From NCBI GenBank assembly GCA_017979445.1, contig CM030711.1:47229560-47293559 (forward strand): a stretch of 64,000 bases of DNA, given 5' to 3'. Shown piece after piece: positions 1-12,816 of the stretch. The stretch comes from Akebia trifoliata (lineage: Eukaryota > Streptophyta > Magnoliopsida > Ranunculales > Lardizabalaceae). The position numbers were made by a program, and so were the translations under genes. How positions within the stretch are numbered: the stretch's first letter is position 1; every line of letters starts with the position of its first letter. The notes beneath the pieces were generated by a model. The model worked only from the letters and a program-made list of their open reading frames with translations. It did no database searches and had not been told where the DNA came from.

Positions 1-232
1 GAGGGATTGTGAGGTTTACGCCTCGAGGCTCACTTCGGACTAAAGCTCATAAAAAATGCCATGAGGCATAAGATTGAAACATAACAGAAAATAAGGCTTA
101 AACCTAAAACCAAGCGGCTCACAAAAGGCATACACCTTAATGTGAAGCAAGATTCTCACAAAAGGCATACACCTTAATGTGAGGCGTGACTAAGGTTGAT
201 GCCTTCCAGCCAAAGCTTACATCCCAAGTTAA

Positions 233-737
233 TTTTTCTATTTCTTCATTTTTCTTTCAAATAATATATTGTTTCACCCCATCTTTTTCTTTTCTTTCTT
301 CTTTACTTCTTTGTTTTACTAAGCAAGATTTTATAAATTTTCTTCTTTACTGCCATTTCTTTTGTTGTTGTTAGCATGCAACAAAATTGGAATAATTAGA
401 ATTAAATTCAAACACAATATAGTCATATATGCAAACAAAATTTGTGAGTTAAGTTGATTTATGAATAATTTTTTGTACCCCACGATAATTGTTCTATTTC
501 TTCATTTTTCTTTCAAATAATATATTGTTGCACCCCTTCTTTTTCTTTTCTTTCTTCTCTACTTCTTTGTTTCACTAAGCAATATTTTATAAATTTCTTC
601 TTAACTTCCGTTTTTTTTTTTTTGTTGTTGTTAACATGCAACATAATTGGAATACTTAGAATTAAATTCAAACACAATATAGTTATACATGCAAAGAAAA
701 TTAGAAAGTTTAACTTGATTTATGAATAATTTCTGTA
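233..737. repeat. Tandem direct duplication, unit about 258 bp
   Basis: Bases 233-477 recur at 489-737 with few substitutions and small length changes in a T-run. Both copies run from TTCTATTTCTTCATTTTTC through TAGAATTAAATTCAAACAC to TGATTTATGAATAATT. The spacing is 256 bp at the left end and 261 bp at the right end. It lies in presumed TOPLESS intron sequence. Confidence 0.85.
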
Positions 738-1689
738 GTATTTAGTATAATACAGAAAAATGTTATTGAAAAAATAATATTTAATTATACTTTTGCAATA
801 AAAATAGAATAGTTATTTACTGTAGCTACATTCACTATTCAAATATATAATATTTTTTTCAAATATAGTATGATAATATTTTGTATTATTATTTATTGTA
901 ATGGATTAGAACTTATAATTAAATTATGTGGATTTGAAATGGGAGAATATGTGGCAGTTATACAAATTTTGCAATTGATTAATATTTGTTCAAAATTGTC
1001 ATGCGTGTAAGGCTTATGCCTCAAGGAACTGGCTAATTGAGTGCCCAGCCACACGCCTCAAAATCTGAAAACACTACTTCTTGTTGTAGATATATGCATA
1101 ATTTATTCATGAACATTAGCGTGAAACCATATCCTAAGTATATCATGTTTCATTTTCAGGTTGACCAAAACAGATACTGAAACCAAAATTTAATACCTTG
1201 AATTAAAGTAATATGACAAACGAAAATGTTGCAATACTTCAACATAAATATTCTAATAAAGTATAAAGAAATCAACTTGCCTTCCCTTGCAAATTATTAA
1301 TGAGGAAATACATTTCCAAGGATTCAGGTTAACTAACTCTATTTGGAATTCAACCGAAAAGAAAGAAAGAGAGAAAGAAAGAAAAGAAATTAAAACATAT
1401 GTAACAAATATAGAAACAGTTGTTGGTGCCTCACAAACATGATAAGCCAACAAATACATCCAATTTATTTCATATTTTGAGAAATATGTTTTAAAATAAT
1501 TTATACAGTTCATGTTAAGATATGCCGACATACATTAGAATCATTAGTCTATAAATAACAAATTATATCCACAATGAACTACTTGAGAAAATTGAAAATT
1601 GTATGGGACGAAAACATTGGCACACATTTGACAGGACAAATTTTTTGAAAATTATTGTCTTTGTTACCTTGTTAGAAACTATAGATATA

Positions 1690-2840
1690 TACATCAATTT
1701 AAAGTGTACTTATTATTCCGTATTGGACTTATTAGTCCATACTCATTACAAAGCATTCAAGAGGGTAAAAAAGACATACAAAATAAAAAAAACTATAAAT
1801 TTTGGATCATTTATTGCTATAATCATACCATTATTGAAGTTCTGAACCTTCTAATATGAAACATGCCTAGGATCAAAATTTCAATGAAGGTTTCAGTATG
1901 TGTCAGTTTGTCTTGAGATGTTTCAATATGTCTTGGAATGTTTCAGTAGACAAACCAGAACATTATAAAACCTGATAAAGAGATGACGAGTTAAAAACAA
2001 TGATTATTTCTAGGACAACCTTATCATGGTTTCCATCAACTTTTGATGAATATTTGATATACCCCTATGTTTCAAACTGAGACATACCGCTTGACCTTGT
2101 TGTTTGTTTCTTTTCCTTGTAAGTGAGGCTTTCTCGGCCTCCTTGTATTCAGTTTTCCTCTTTGCAATATATTATACTTATAAAATAAAAAAAACATACC
2201 GCTTGACCTTGGTATTCTCTAAGAAACTAATGCCCTCATCTTCAACCTCTAGCCAAAAACAAAAAAACTTGATTTTCTCACAAAACCCTTCATAGCAACC
2301 TTTAGGGTAAAATTTTCTACCGTCATCTTTAACCTGAACTCTATCTCCTTCAAACCTTAATAACAAAATAGATTATGGGAGAAATAAGAAGGATTTTATA
2401 GATGTGTATCACAGTGAAAAAGAGGGACATATTTGAAAAAAATAGTTATAGTAGTCATTTTCTAACCTAAAAAGCATTTACTATTCTATACATTATAGAA
2501 GTCAATCTAAAGTGTACTTAATTTTCCATGGTGGAGTTATTAGTCCATAAACTCCATCACAAAACATTCAAGATAAAAAATCAACTGAAATGAAACTATA
2601 AATTTGGATCATTATTGTTAGAATCATGGTTTAAACTATCATACGGTTTTGAATGTACTGGCCAATACAAAAAACTACTTGAATCCTCCCATGTGAAACC
2701 TATCTAGAATCAAATTTTCGATGAATGTTCTGTCTATGTTGGTTTGTCTCAAAACGTTCTAGAAATGTCCCAGAATTTTCAATAGAAACATTCCAAGACA
2801 AACCAAAACATAATGAAACCAAATCAAAAGCGAGGATCAC
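1690..2840. repeat. Two diverged copies of a dispersed repeat (1690-1985, 2497-2840)
   Basis: Both copies carry TAAAGTGTACTTA, TATTAGTCCAT, CACAA(A)RCATTCAAGA, CTATAAATTT(T)GGATCAT and a GAAACMTRYCTAGRATCAAA block, in the same order, followed by a segment of GTTTGTCT...AGACAAACC words that can fold back. Similar GAGACATTC words recur near 37640-37760 and 45250-45300. It looks like an old non-autonomous DNA element; no coding capacity is seen. Confidence 0.6.
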
Positions 2841-3405
2841 TTTCTTTGTAACCCTCCTAATTAGAGTTTCCAACCGAAATTGAACCATGAATTCTATAAG
2901 TAACATGTCAATAACAATGCCTGAGCGAACAAAACAATATGCAAGTTCATTGCACCCTACTAAAAAAATCGATGATAATGCTTCGATTTTTTTCCCACTC
3001 AGTAAGTACCTACAATAAACAGTAATGATATCAGTTTGCACACTTGCATTATTAACCAAGAATGAAACTTCGACCAATTACAAAAAGCTGTTTCACCTAG
3101 GGACAAAAGCAAAAAATTAGATACCAAGGGATTTACACATGAGTGGACATCCAAATAATATTTCAATTATGCGTTGCACATGTGTATCCAATGTTGAGAG
3201 AAAAAGCCTATTCTTATGCGTTTCTCGGTAAGAATGCATTCAAAATGTCAATAAAATGTCACAAAAGAGCACTACTCTCACATAACAAATTCACTAGTAC
3301 CCTTATCACTTGACATAACCCAAGGTGTGAGGACAATTAATTCATCAGAATACTAAAACAAGAGAACTTTTATAGAGAAAAGCTAGCCAACGATGAAAAG
3401 CTTAC

Positions 3406-6400
3406 CTTGTTTGTTCTCAAGTTATCAGGGAGCCGCAATGATCGACACTGTGACTGTTCATTAATTTCAGTGAGTTTCCAAATCTTCGATTTGTCATTCG
3501 CTTCTTCAGTTAATCTAGGTTTGACGTCCCCATTCTAGCCAAATCAAGTGCAATGTTATTTCAAAATTAGTTTCTTGACAATTTTTAGAAACATGACATA
3601 GAAGTCTAAATTCATCTTTGGAAGAAGCAATTACGTTGCAATAATAGTGAAGTACTAAAAAATGGAAATAGAAGCACAAATGCAATAAGAAGCTACACAT
3701 GGTATATAAGTTTGTTGCCGAAGAAAAAAGAAGAATCTCACACACACCATTCCAGCAATGGCCACAGGAGCACCTCTATCTGCAAGTCCAGTACTAGTTG
3801 TGGCCACAACAGATAACATTGGGCTTATTGTAGGCTGCACGACATAGCATATATTAGGAAAAGATCATTTCTAGTCAGAGCTATGCCAAACGGAGATCTT
3901 AAAAAGCTAACCTTTGTTACAGCCTCTGATACAACTCTAGAAGCATCAAAAGAACGATTTTCGAATGTGCGCAGCAACCGAAGACCATCAGTAGTTGCCA
4001 AGATTTTTATTGCATTCTCGTTTGCAGAAACAGCCAGTAAGGTTCCCTCCTTGTTGAAACGGATACGTGGGCTTGCCTTTATATTGGAAAAGGTAAACAT
4101 AGTAACTTAGACCCAAACTCTTTGCTCATTTTCAGAACATTTGTTCACAATTTAACTAGAGTAACCTGTTAAGTACTTACTGGTAGACCTCCATCACCAT
4201 CAATAGTTGTCAATAGGTTAATATTATCCATATCCCAAATTTTGATCACAAATTCGTCACCAGCAGCCAAGAATCGATTCTTAGTGGTATCAAATTGCAC
4301 AACACCCGAAGAACGTTTTCTGAATCCTTGGTAGGTCCTTTTCACAGCCCCTTCACTTTCATTCCATTCAACAATGTAGGACTCCCCATCTTTACTGGTC
4401 CCACATGAAAATAGTCTAGAAAATGTTCAAGGAAAACAATAACATTTTAGGTTGCAAACAAAATTGGAAACTCACACCATAAAGGAGACAGATCCAGTAA
4501 ATAAACCTTGAACCGTCAGCACTATAAGCCATTGTTGTGCACCAGTGGCCAGGAGCATCATAATCAACCCTAGATCCCACATTGTCATATAGCCATGCTT
4601 TTATCTTTCCATCCAGTGCTGTTGAGAAGATAAACTGTGACATGAAAACATAAACACGACTTTAAGAGCAAGCACATACTACCATGAAAAATAAAGCCAT
4701 GGGAAGCACGAGAAGAAAAAAACAGCTCCAAGTTCACGCACCCACACCAAGAACATAATAATAGCAAATGGATCTCTTACCTGAATGTTTTCCTTGTAAT
4801 GAGGGCAGACAGAATAAACAGGGGCCTCATGACCTTCAAAAGTATATTGTCTGGTCCCAGTGGCCGCATCCCACACCTAAAACCACCAAAGTGTTAGTAT
4901 GAGGAATTTTTGTTTCCCTATTACTTAGTATTAACCTTATCTTACATAGCAAAACCAACCTTAATGGTTTTGTCATCTCCACAAGTTACAACACATAGTT
5001 GTTTGTTGGGGTGAGAGAATGCAAGATCATTTACTCCACCAACATGAGCTTCAATCTAAAAATGATAATATTGAGTCAGAAGCAATAACAAGTTGCAACA
5101 GTATGAGAAAGGGAGAATGAATCAACGTGAATATATAATGTATATATATATAAATACCTCCAAGTGCTGCCTCACATCATCACCGCCATGATAAGAAAAA
5201 ATCTGCACCATGTGTCTCGAGTATGCAACTCCTGTTCCAAAGAAGTGTGGGAAATTTCACAATGAGTGAGTTCATCTCCAAAAGAAACTGCATACCCACA
5301 ACTATGTTCATAGTGGAAGTATTCCCAAGTTCAGCTTACCAAATAAAGTACCATCAGTAGGACTCCAAATGATACGGTTAACCGCTACAGCAGGATCCTT
5401 CACCAGAGCTGCCTGAAGTACATTCGAATTGGTTTCAGTTTATCCTGATGGCCAAAGCATAATAAAATTGAAAACTCTCTTCCAGTGATAAGCACAAATG
5501 AGAAAAGGAACATACCTGAAGAGGCATTGAACATGCTCCAAGATCCCAAACCTTGAAATTTTTTAGAAACAGTCTCTCCCTAGAACCAACTTCCCACAAG
5601 GCTATGTCTCCCACATTGGTACCAACTAAGGCGACAAAAGTAATAACACAGAATTCAATTACCAGTTAAAAGGACACCACAGTTCCAATATTGAGTTGAA
5701 TCTATCACAGTATAAAGATCCAAAGTAGCATAAAATATCAGCCAGAGAAACTGACCTAGAAGCAGAGTCTGTTGAACAGGATGAAAATCCATGCTGATGG
5801 GAGATGACCCCTGACTAAATGTTCGTGCAACAGTCTTGGGTAACTCATCAGGTGTGTTGAAAGCCTGATTATGACTCTGGCCCGGATAAGGTACTGGTAA
5901 TATATTAACAGGCAAATTTACCTACATACAAGGTATGAGAATGAGCACGCATCACGAGACATAGGTAAAAAAAATGGGAAACTCAAAATCACATTCGAAA
6001 AGTTTAAAATTCAGTACGAATCCATCAAAGCTACCTCGTCAGAAATCCCAAGGGGCCTTGTTCTTTTGGAAACGTGATCAGAATCCCCTGATGGGTAATC
6101 TACCGCATGGCTATTAGTTGGTGGAGTCCTAGGATGCTTCAAAATCGCAGCTGTCCCAGGGCATCAGAATAACTCCAAAGTTAATAAAATATCATTCCTA
6201 CCCTACTAAGCTTACTTACCACAAGCATTGCAGAATAACTGAATTTATTACCAGGATTTGTGGGAGCACCGAGTCCAAGACCTCCACCAGAAACTGCAGG
6301 ATGAGTGGTAGATGGGTTGGACATCCACCCAGCTAGGGGAGTTGGAACTGGTGCTGTTGCAGGTTGAAAAGGCTGAACGAAAACATTCAAGAATTCCAAT

Positions 6401-7776
6401 TAAAAACCCAATAAAAATTACGGAAATTAATCAGTTCCATGACCAGCTAAACCAGCTCAGTTACATACCCCATGTGCACCCAATGGAGGAAAGCCTCCAG
6501 CTTTTGGTAAGGATCCCAACAGCGGATTGTTTGCAGGAGACGGAGCAAGCGCACCATTTGGTTGTCCACAAGTATGATCAACAAAAAGGGTTTTTATATC
6601 AGGATTAGGCCTCGGATTTTTGCAAAGCTGATGCTGCCAATTTAAGCTGTGCAAGATTACACAAACAAATCAATTCTTGCTTCGTAATCAAGGAAGTAAA
6701 CACAAACAAGCTTAATAATGTCATCAAGTTGCAATATAAACCAAAGTCAGTTGCCCACACTACCATGTACCTTGTCCTTACATTATGAAGCATATTTTGC
6801 TCTAGTACAGTTTACATACTAAGTTCCTTTTGACATAAAATGATTAGTTAAACCTCTTGAGCATAATAAAAATAGCATCGATACATAAAACTTAGAGAAA
6901 CCTCTAAACCCAAAAAAAAAAAAATTACCTTTGGTTGATAAGAGTCCGTAACCTGGAATTCTTGAGGTTAGGAAACTGTAGTTTGTCACGGAAGAGAGGA
7001 TTTGCTTCAATCAGCTTCTTCAGTTCAACCAACATAATAGTTCTCGCAGATTTTGTATCTCCATACTTAGAAAGTTGTTCATTTTCCCTATAGAACCCAA
7101 ATAATTACAATAAAGCTCGCTCATTTGAGTTTAATCTACCTTCATCAAATTAAAGTTGGGCATTTAAATAGTACCTGAAATTCTCCAATGTCAGGAGTTG
7201 AGTGATCTCCTTAAACAACTCTTCATTGAATGAAGCAAAAACCTTCAGATCCTTTACAAGGATATCTACAGCCTTAGCGCGATCATGCCTAGAAGAAATT
7301 GGACACATAACCAGTAGAGTAAATTTTGCATGAATTGGGCAACAAAAAAGGGTAATAATTTAAGTTTATCACAAGCTTACTTATCCAACGCCTCGAGATA
7401 TTTCTGTTTCCTAATCTCAAAGAAGATCTTCATAGAATAGCGGTTATCATCAACTTTGGTAAAACCTGAGAGGTATCTCTCGACTTCATCCCAATTTCCG
7501 CTATGAACCTCCTCTTCAAAATACTTCATGTTAAAGAAGAATCCTGATTCCTGTTCAAGCCTGTTAAAGGGTAAAAAAAAAAAAGGAATCAAATTTATAA
7601 TAATAAAAGAAAAAAACAAAACAAAACAAATAACGGTGACCTAACTAAACTAAATTTAAGAAAGACAACAAATAAAACTACTCATAAAAAGCTTACTTGT
7701 GAACGGTCTCTTTGAACTTCTCCTCATCGAGGAACTGTAAGATTAGGAAAACGAGCTCTCTACTGAGAGAAGACAT
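3406..7776 (-). CDS. TPL: TOPLESS/TOPLESS-related co-repressor (C-terminal part not in window)
   Basis: Transcriptional co-repressor that links EAR-motif repressors (Aux/IAA, NINJA, others) to histone deacetylation in the nucleus. Coding exons (minus): 7776-7697, 7560-7381, 7288-7175, 7087-6929, 6646-6469, 6372-6252, 6150-6035, 5921-5756, 5625-5516, 5412-5340, 5231-5158, 5055-4960, 4876-4781, 4634-4507, 4415-4181, 4076-3912, 3834-3748, 3534-3406. All junctions are GT-AG and keep frame, giving 769 codons. The start MSSLSRELVFLILQFLDEEK is the family's LisH start; CTLH and CRA follow (IRKQKYLEALDK, LNWQHQLCKNPRP), then a proline-rich linker (PLAGWMSNPS) and WD40 repeats. The last exon ends SLRLPDNLRTNK. 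TPL proteins are about 1130 residues, so roughly 360 are missing. No internal stop or frameshift is seen. Confidence 0.95.
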
Positions 7777-8370
7777 CGCAAAGGCCCCGTATTTATCTCC
7801 AAATTCTTCAAGTAAACCTAACTCCACATAAACAAAACAGATCTTCTGCAGAAACCATAACAAATAATCATGTTTCAAAATTTCCCAAATTAAAACCAAA
7901 AAACAGTCATAAATGCGTCCGGAATCGAAGTAAAACCGGAAGGATCAACCGATCTTTACTAAAGTACCTAAAAACCCCAGTTTTCCATTTAGATCAACAA
8001 ATAAATCAAGAAATCCCCGAGAAAATTTTCTTTAAAAAAAAAATAAATAAATAAATTAGGGTTCTCAACGATCGAAAGCATAAAAGAAGGTTTCAAACAG
8101 AGAAATTGAAGTTTGCGAAAAACATAAATAATTCAGAAAAAAAAAAAATATAGGTCAAAATTAAATAAAAATCCGATGCTTTAGAGCTAAAGATGCGAGC
8201 GAGAGACAGAGAGAGAGAAGGTTTTCGAGACTAACCTTGAAGACGAACGAAAACCAAGAATCGATGGATCAGAGCGTACAGAAGAGAGAGAGAGAGAGAA
8301 GAGGACGAACTGAAACAACAGTATCTCTCTCTAACCCCTCTCTTTCATAGATATAAGGAAAAAAATAGGA
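7777..8370 (-). promoter_or_regulatory. TOPLESS 5' UTR with leader intron, short uORF and TATA-like box
   Basis: A leader intron is inferred at 8235-7846: donor AAG|GTTAG after 8236 and acceptor TTCTGCAG before 7845. The proximal leader exon 7845-7777 holds a tiny uORF, ATG TGG AGT TAG, at 7829-7818, 41 nt before the main ATG. The upstream leader carries a GA/CT microsatellite (about 8282-8303). A TATA-like TATAAAT on the minus strand near 8399-8393 would place the transcription start near 8365. The start site is inferred, not seen. Confidence 0.6.
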
Positions 8371-10607
8371 AGAAGAGTTCAGAAATGTAGAATTTATAGG
8401 AGAGGCGACAGTAGCAGATATAAGTAGTCCTACGTTTCGGTTGATAAGTCGTTCAACCTATCATGAATGATAAATAAGATTTTAATAAGTCCAGTATGTG
8501 TGGGTCCCATTAGAGCCGGCTAAGTTTAGTCGATTTTACAGGCTCGGAATCTTTAGCAAACAGCTGTCCTGCTTTTAATGAGAGAATGCGAGCGAGAAAT
8601 TGAAAGAGAATTAGCTGAGATATCAAGTTCTCTAATTTTAGCGAAGAGATGAGAGAATTTCAAAAGAAAAATGCGATAAATTGAAAGAGAATTAGCTGAG
8701 ATATTCAGTGGCGTTTCTCGTACTTATCAAGTTCTCTCATTTTAACGAGGAGAGAAATGCAAAAGAGAAAATGCATGACTTGGCCGAATTCAACTTATGT
8801 AAAGATTTCAGGTCCAACTTAGTAATAAATTACGAGGTATGCCATTGTTCGTGAGAGAGAATTTAGTGTCCGTCGTCCGTATGGTCGTCCCTACCTGCTA
8901 AATTCGAATAGAGTTCTCTACGGTGGAGTAACAATGGACAATTTGGTATACAACACATTGTTGGGATGAGAAGATGGGAATATTTTCTAGGGGGATATCT
9001 TTCCATCTTACAAATCCGTTGCAATTTTTAAATCCATATCATGGATGTTGTAAGGGGTTTTCATAGTGTAGATGTCGTGAACATTATTTACCTGATTTCC
9101 TCCTTTGTGACTTTCAGAGCATCTCCTCTTGCTAATGCTTTAACGATCAAGTCATTGATCGAGTTTCTACTCTGGTGAATGAAAATTGTGTACCTTCCCT
9201 CATCGAAAGCATCCTATTTATAGATTTTTTAGGTCTTTGGTTGTATCACTCAATTGTCTAGTTTCAATGTATCTTTTTATCGCACCACGTGAACTCATCA
9301 CCGTCTTGGGCCTGCTACCTCCGTGCATGTTATTGTACGTGTCGACCATGGCCAGAGACGGTTACGAGAGCTGGCTGAACTGATTGCATGTGAGGTACAA
9401 TGCCACATGTCCATTTGATTGTGTCATGTAAGTTGTCATCATTGTGCCTTCATGATTGCACGTGCTCTCTTGTGATAGAGAAACATCTTCTTTCGTCAGT
9501 TCTGAAGTTTTGTTCTCGTGAATCAGGTGGACTTAGAATATAGTCCGACGGGGCATTTTGATCATATATCTTTTCATTAATCAAATCACTCAATAACTTA
9601 AAAAGTCATTTGGGAAAATATGTTTCGATGACTAGGGGTGGAATTGATTCGATCTCGTTAAAATCTCTCACAAATTCCATTTTGTAATGTAATACTCTAC
9701 TATTGACTTGGTTAAGTCAAATATAGATTTTCTACCATTTGATGAAATAAATGTGACTTGGATTTAGTTTGTATAAATGGATTTTATTTTGATATTACCT
9801 AAACCATTAATCATTTAATACATATTTTTAAAACTCGTCGAGTTGACTTAATTAAATTTCAATGTGACTCCGTCATAAAATTCGATGGAACCAACTCATC
9901 GAATCAAAAACTCAAACAAGGTGAAACAAACCAAATCAATGATTGAATCACTATTTTCAAAAACCCTTTGTGTTTTTCATCAAGAACTCCTTGTTTTTCT
10001 CTCCTAAAATCCACCATCTTCAAGCTTTTGAACTTATTAAATCTTGCATTCAATCTCTGGAATAGAAATCCTTGAATTTTCTACTAAAAAATTCATCATC
10101 CTCAAACTCGTAAAATATTCAACTTTATTTTCAAACCAATTGATTTGGCCTAAAGAAGAAATCCTTTGATTATTCTTATGAAAAATCAATCGTCTTAAAT
10201 CTCTTTAACAATTTCAACGCCATCTACGATTCATCAACTTCGACCACTTAAGAAATTATTTTAATGCTCAAAATTCATCATCATCTACTTCCCTCAAAAT
10301 CCTATCTTTTTCAATGAATTGCGAGGGTTAAATGAGAGAGGTCTTAAAATTGAAGAGGTAGGTTGAGATGATTGATTTGATCCTTTTAGGGAGAAAACAC
10401 AATTAAAGATGTTAATTTATAAAATAAAATAAAAATGTATAGTTTTAAAGAAAAAAAAAATGAAGGGCATTTTTTGAGACCTTGAATACAAGGGTATTTA
10501 AGTCTTAAAAATTTGAGTTTGATTTGATTGAACAATTCACAAGTTTTCAACTTAACTCGACTTAATGGACATTTGAGTCAAAGGAAAATGTTGAAATGAC
10601 AAAAAGT
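8371..10607. other. Intergenic; duplication at 8.57-8.78 kb, otherwise no gene
   Basis: Bases about 8581-8665 recur at about 8676-8775 (shared GAAATTGAAAGAGAATTAGC, GAGATAT, ATCAAGTTCTCT, TTTTARCGA), just upstream of the TOPLESS promoter. Bases about 8940-9540 are less AT-rich and include CCTATTTATAGA, which resembles a TATA region of a decayed LTR, but I found no paired copy. The rest is AT-rich with no supported ORF. Confidence 0.45.
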
Positions 10608-10741
10608 ATTTACTACGATTCTCACAAGTCTGATGTGAGATGTGCACATAACGATAGATGTGTTTCTTCACAATACGAGTAAAAATCATCTACAATTATG
10701 TATGCATGTCCACATCAGAATTGTGAGAATCACAGTAAATC
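10608..10741. mobile_element. Short palindromic MITE (CATCTAC-core family)
   Basis: The left arm (TACGATTCTCACAAGTCTGA) pairs with the right arm (TCAGAATTGTGAGAATCACA, reverse complement). Inside are GTGCACATAACGATAGATGT and, inverted, ATCATCTACAATTATGTATG. The same core recurs at 15560-15708 and 30258-30356 and in part at 22376-22450, so this is one family of about 100-150 bp. No coding capacity. Confidence 0.75.
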
Positions 10742-11885
10742 CTGTGTCACCCCAACACGACTCTTGAGTCAAATTGAGTTTTCAAGTTTTAAAACAATGA
10801 TTTAATGTCATAGTTTTAAAACTTGTTTTGACGTCTATGAACGAGACCGAGTCGTCTCGAACAAGTTTTTCAATACATTTGAGTCATCTCGTTCAACAAT
10901 AGTAAAAAATTAACCATGGTTTTAAATCTCATATAATACGTATGACTTGCCTATCCGTCTCGTTGGTGGATGACATCAAGACGTATCGGACCAATTGTCT
11001 CGGCCTTGGATGAAATTTAAAATCATATTTAATGTTGATTATTGTTCTAATCTAAACTTGCATGAGAAGAAAAGAAAAACCTAAATCAGCATCCTAAGAT
11101 TCACATACCTCAAGGAAAATCTAGCCTTTCAGTGACTAGATTGGGTTCAAAAATTGATTTGACATGTAAACCTGGAACCGTCGGATTTGAGTAATCGCAT
11201 CAGGTGTTTCTACTCAACGACTATTTGACCGAAGGTATTGGCTATTATGAAAGTAGCTCAAATTTAGCGGTTACAAATTATTAAAAATCTTCTTTTTAGC
11301 TCCATAAACACCACAATCAGTGGGCCCAAGAAATAAGCCACGTGGCACATTAATATATATAACTGAGGGATGGTGACAGCATTTTCACGTGATACAGTTT
11401 TGAGAATCGATACGAGATGATGAAATGAAAACGATACTTCTCGTAGTCTCGCGTGCAATAAAGTGAAAAGCAAAATATCGTGAGATAATCGCATAAATAA
11501 AGTTTGTCGGTTTTGAATTATTGCCGAAAATATTAATTAATTAATAAATATAAGTTGAAAATAAATAATATAATACGAGGGTGTTTAAAATCCCAAAAGC
11601 AATAAAAAGAAAGAAAAAAAACAACTCAATCAACAAAAAGTTCTTATCGTCCAAAAACGACACATTATTCCTCGGTACACGTATATAGACATTAAAACGC
11701 TTCTTTTTCAAGTTCAGGAGACCATTCACTTAATGGGCCCACCAAACTGTATACCACGTGTCTCCTGCATGTTTAACAGATTATATCTGATGGTTTGGGA
11801 CAGATAAGGTGGATCCCTACCATGCAAACGATCCTAATCTTCCGTCAGTTCAGTTATCAGTAGATATAATATATGGGTCCCTTTC
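10742..11885. other. Intergenic, no gene seen
   Basis: AT-rich sequence. Two ACGTG-type words (CCACGTGGC near 11339, CCACGTGTC near 11754) are present, but no neighbouring transcript start was identified. No supported ORF or repeat copy. Confidence 0.4.
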
Positions 11886-12409
11886 AGCAACAAACATTTT
11901 GGCAAACATTTTGGCAAAACATTTTTCAAAACATGGTTTAGAGGTTTTGGAATGGGCTGATTTTTGGAGAGGATGATCTCTACGGTGAGGAGATCATCCT
12001 CACCAAAAATCAGCCCATTCCAAAACTTCTAGCCCCATGTTTACAAGTTGAAAAATCGTGGACCGTCCATTTTTTGTAAACCATTTTTGATGGGTTAGAA
12101 GTTTTGGAATGGGCTGATTTTTGGTGATGATGATCTCTTCACCGTAGAGATCATCCTCACCAAAAATCAGCCCATTCCAAAACTTCTAGCCCCATGTTTA
12201 CAAGTTGAAAAATCGTGGACCGTCCATTTTTTGTAAACCATTTTTGATGGGTTAGAAGTTTTGGAATGGGCTGATTTTTGGTGATGATGATCTCTTCACC
12301 GTAGAGATCATCCTCACCAAAAATCAGCCCATTACAAAACCTCTAACCCATATTTTGAAAAATGTTTTGCCAAAATGTTTGTCAAAATGTTTGTTGCTGA
12401 ACATTTCCC

Positions 12410-12411
<2 letters not shown>
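11886..12411. mobile_element. Foldback element 1 of the palindrome cluster, with internal 157-bp tandem array
   Basis: Outer arms AGCAACAAACATTTTGGCAA and TTGTCAAAATGTTTGTTGCT are inverted copies. Inside, GTTTTGGAATGGGCTGATTT and its complement AAATCAGCCCATTCCAAAAC alternate around ATGATCTC...GAGATCATCC hairpins. Bases 12011-12167 recur almost exactly at 12168-12324 (spacing 157 bp), giving three hairpins in series. There is no transposase ORF. The core is shared with the next four elements; the outer arms are not. Confidence 0.85.

Positions 12412-12440
<29 letters not shown>
12412..12440. repeat. (TA)n microsatellite between palindromic elements
   Basis: A TA-dinucleotide run separates elements 1 and 2. 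TA runs also lie at about 12861-12881, 13262-13287, 13668-13681 and 14038-14052, that is, at each junction of the cluster. Confidence 0.9.
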
Positions 12441-12444
<4 letters not shown>

Positions 12445-12816
12445 GTCGGGTTCCGTATACCCCCATTACGACTCACATTGCGACACACCATTTTGTCTTA
12501 TATGGACAAAAATGTTTGGAATGGGCTGATTTTTTGTGAGGATGATCTTTATGGTGAGGAGATCATCCTTGCCAAAAATCAGCTCATTATGAAACTTCTA
12601 GCCCCATGTTTACAAGTTGAAATTTTTTAGACCGTCTAATTTTTGTAAATCAATTTTGATGGGGTTAGAAGTTTTGGAATGGGATGATTTTTTGACAGGA
12701 TGATCCCCTCATCACAGAGATCATCCTCACAAAAAATCAGCCTATTCCTAATATTTTTACCCATATAAGATAAACGGTGTGTCGCAATGTGAGTCGTAAT
12801 AGGGTCGCAATAACGC

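Larger units (their letters stand above)
1..3405. other. Presumed long intron or 3' flank of the TOPLESS gene, repeat-rich
   Basis: No coding exon could be read here on either strand. If the TOPLESS gene is intact this is part of one intron, because the exon above it ends at 3406 with a canonical donor. Bases 118-188 hold a short sequence twice in tandem, and 1-190 and about 1005-1070 share GAGGC/GCCTC-rich words. Bases 233-477 and 489-737 are a direct duplication. Bases about 1690-1985 and 2497-2840 are two diverged copies of another repeat containing GTTTGTCT/GACAAAC words in opposite orientation, which suggests a TIR-type element. Confidence 0.55.

Noticed and set aside
8940..9540. Possible LTR with CCTATTTATAGA
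   Set aside because: No second LTR, no PBS or polypurine tract, and no pol sequence next to it.
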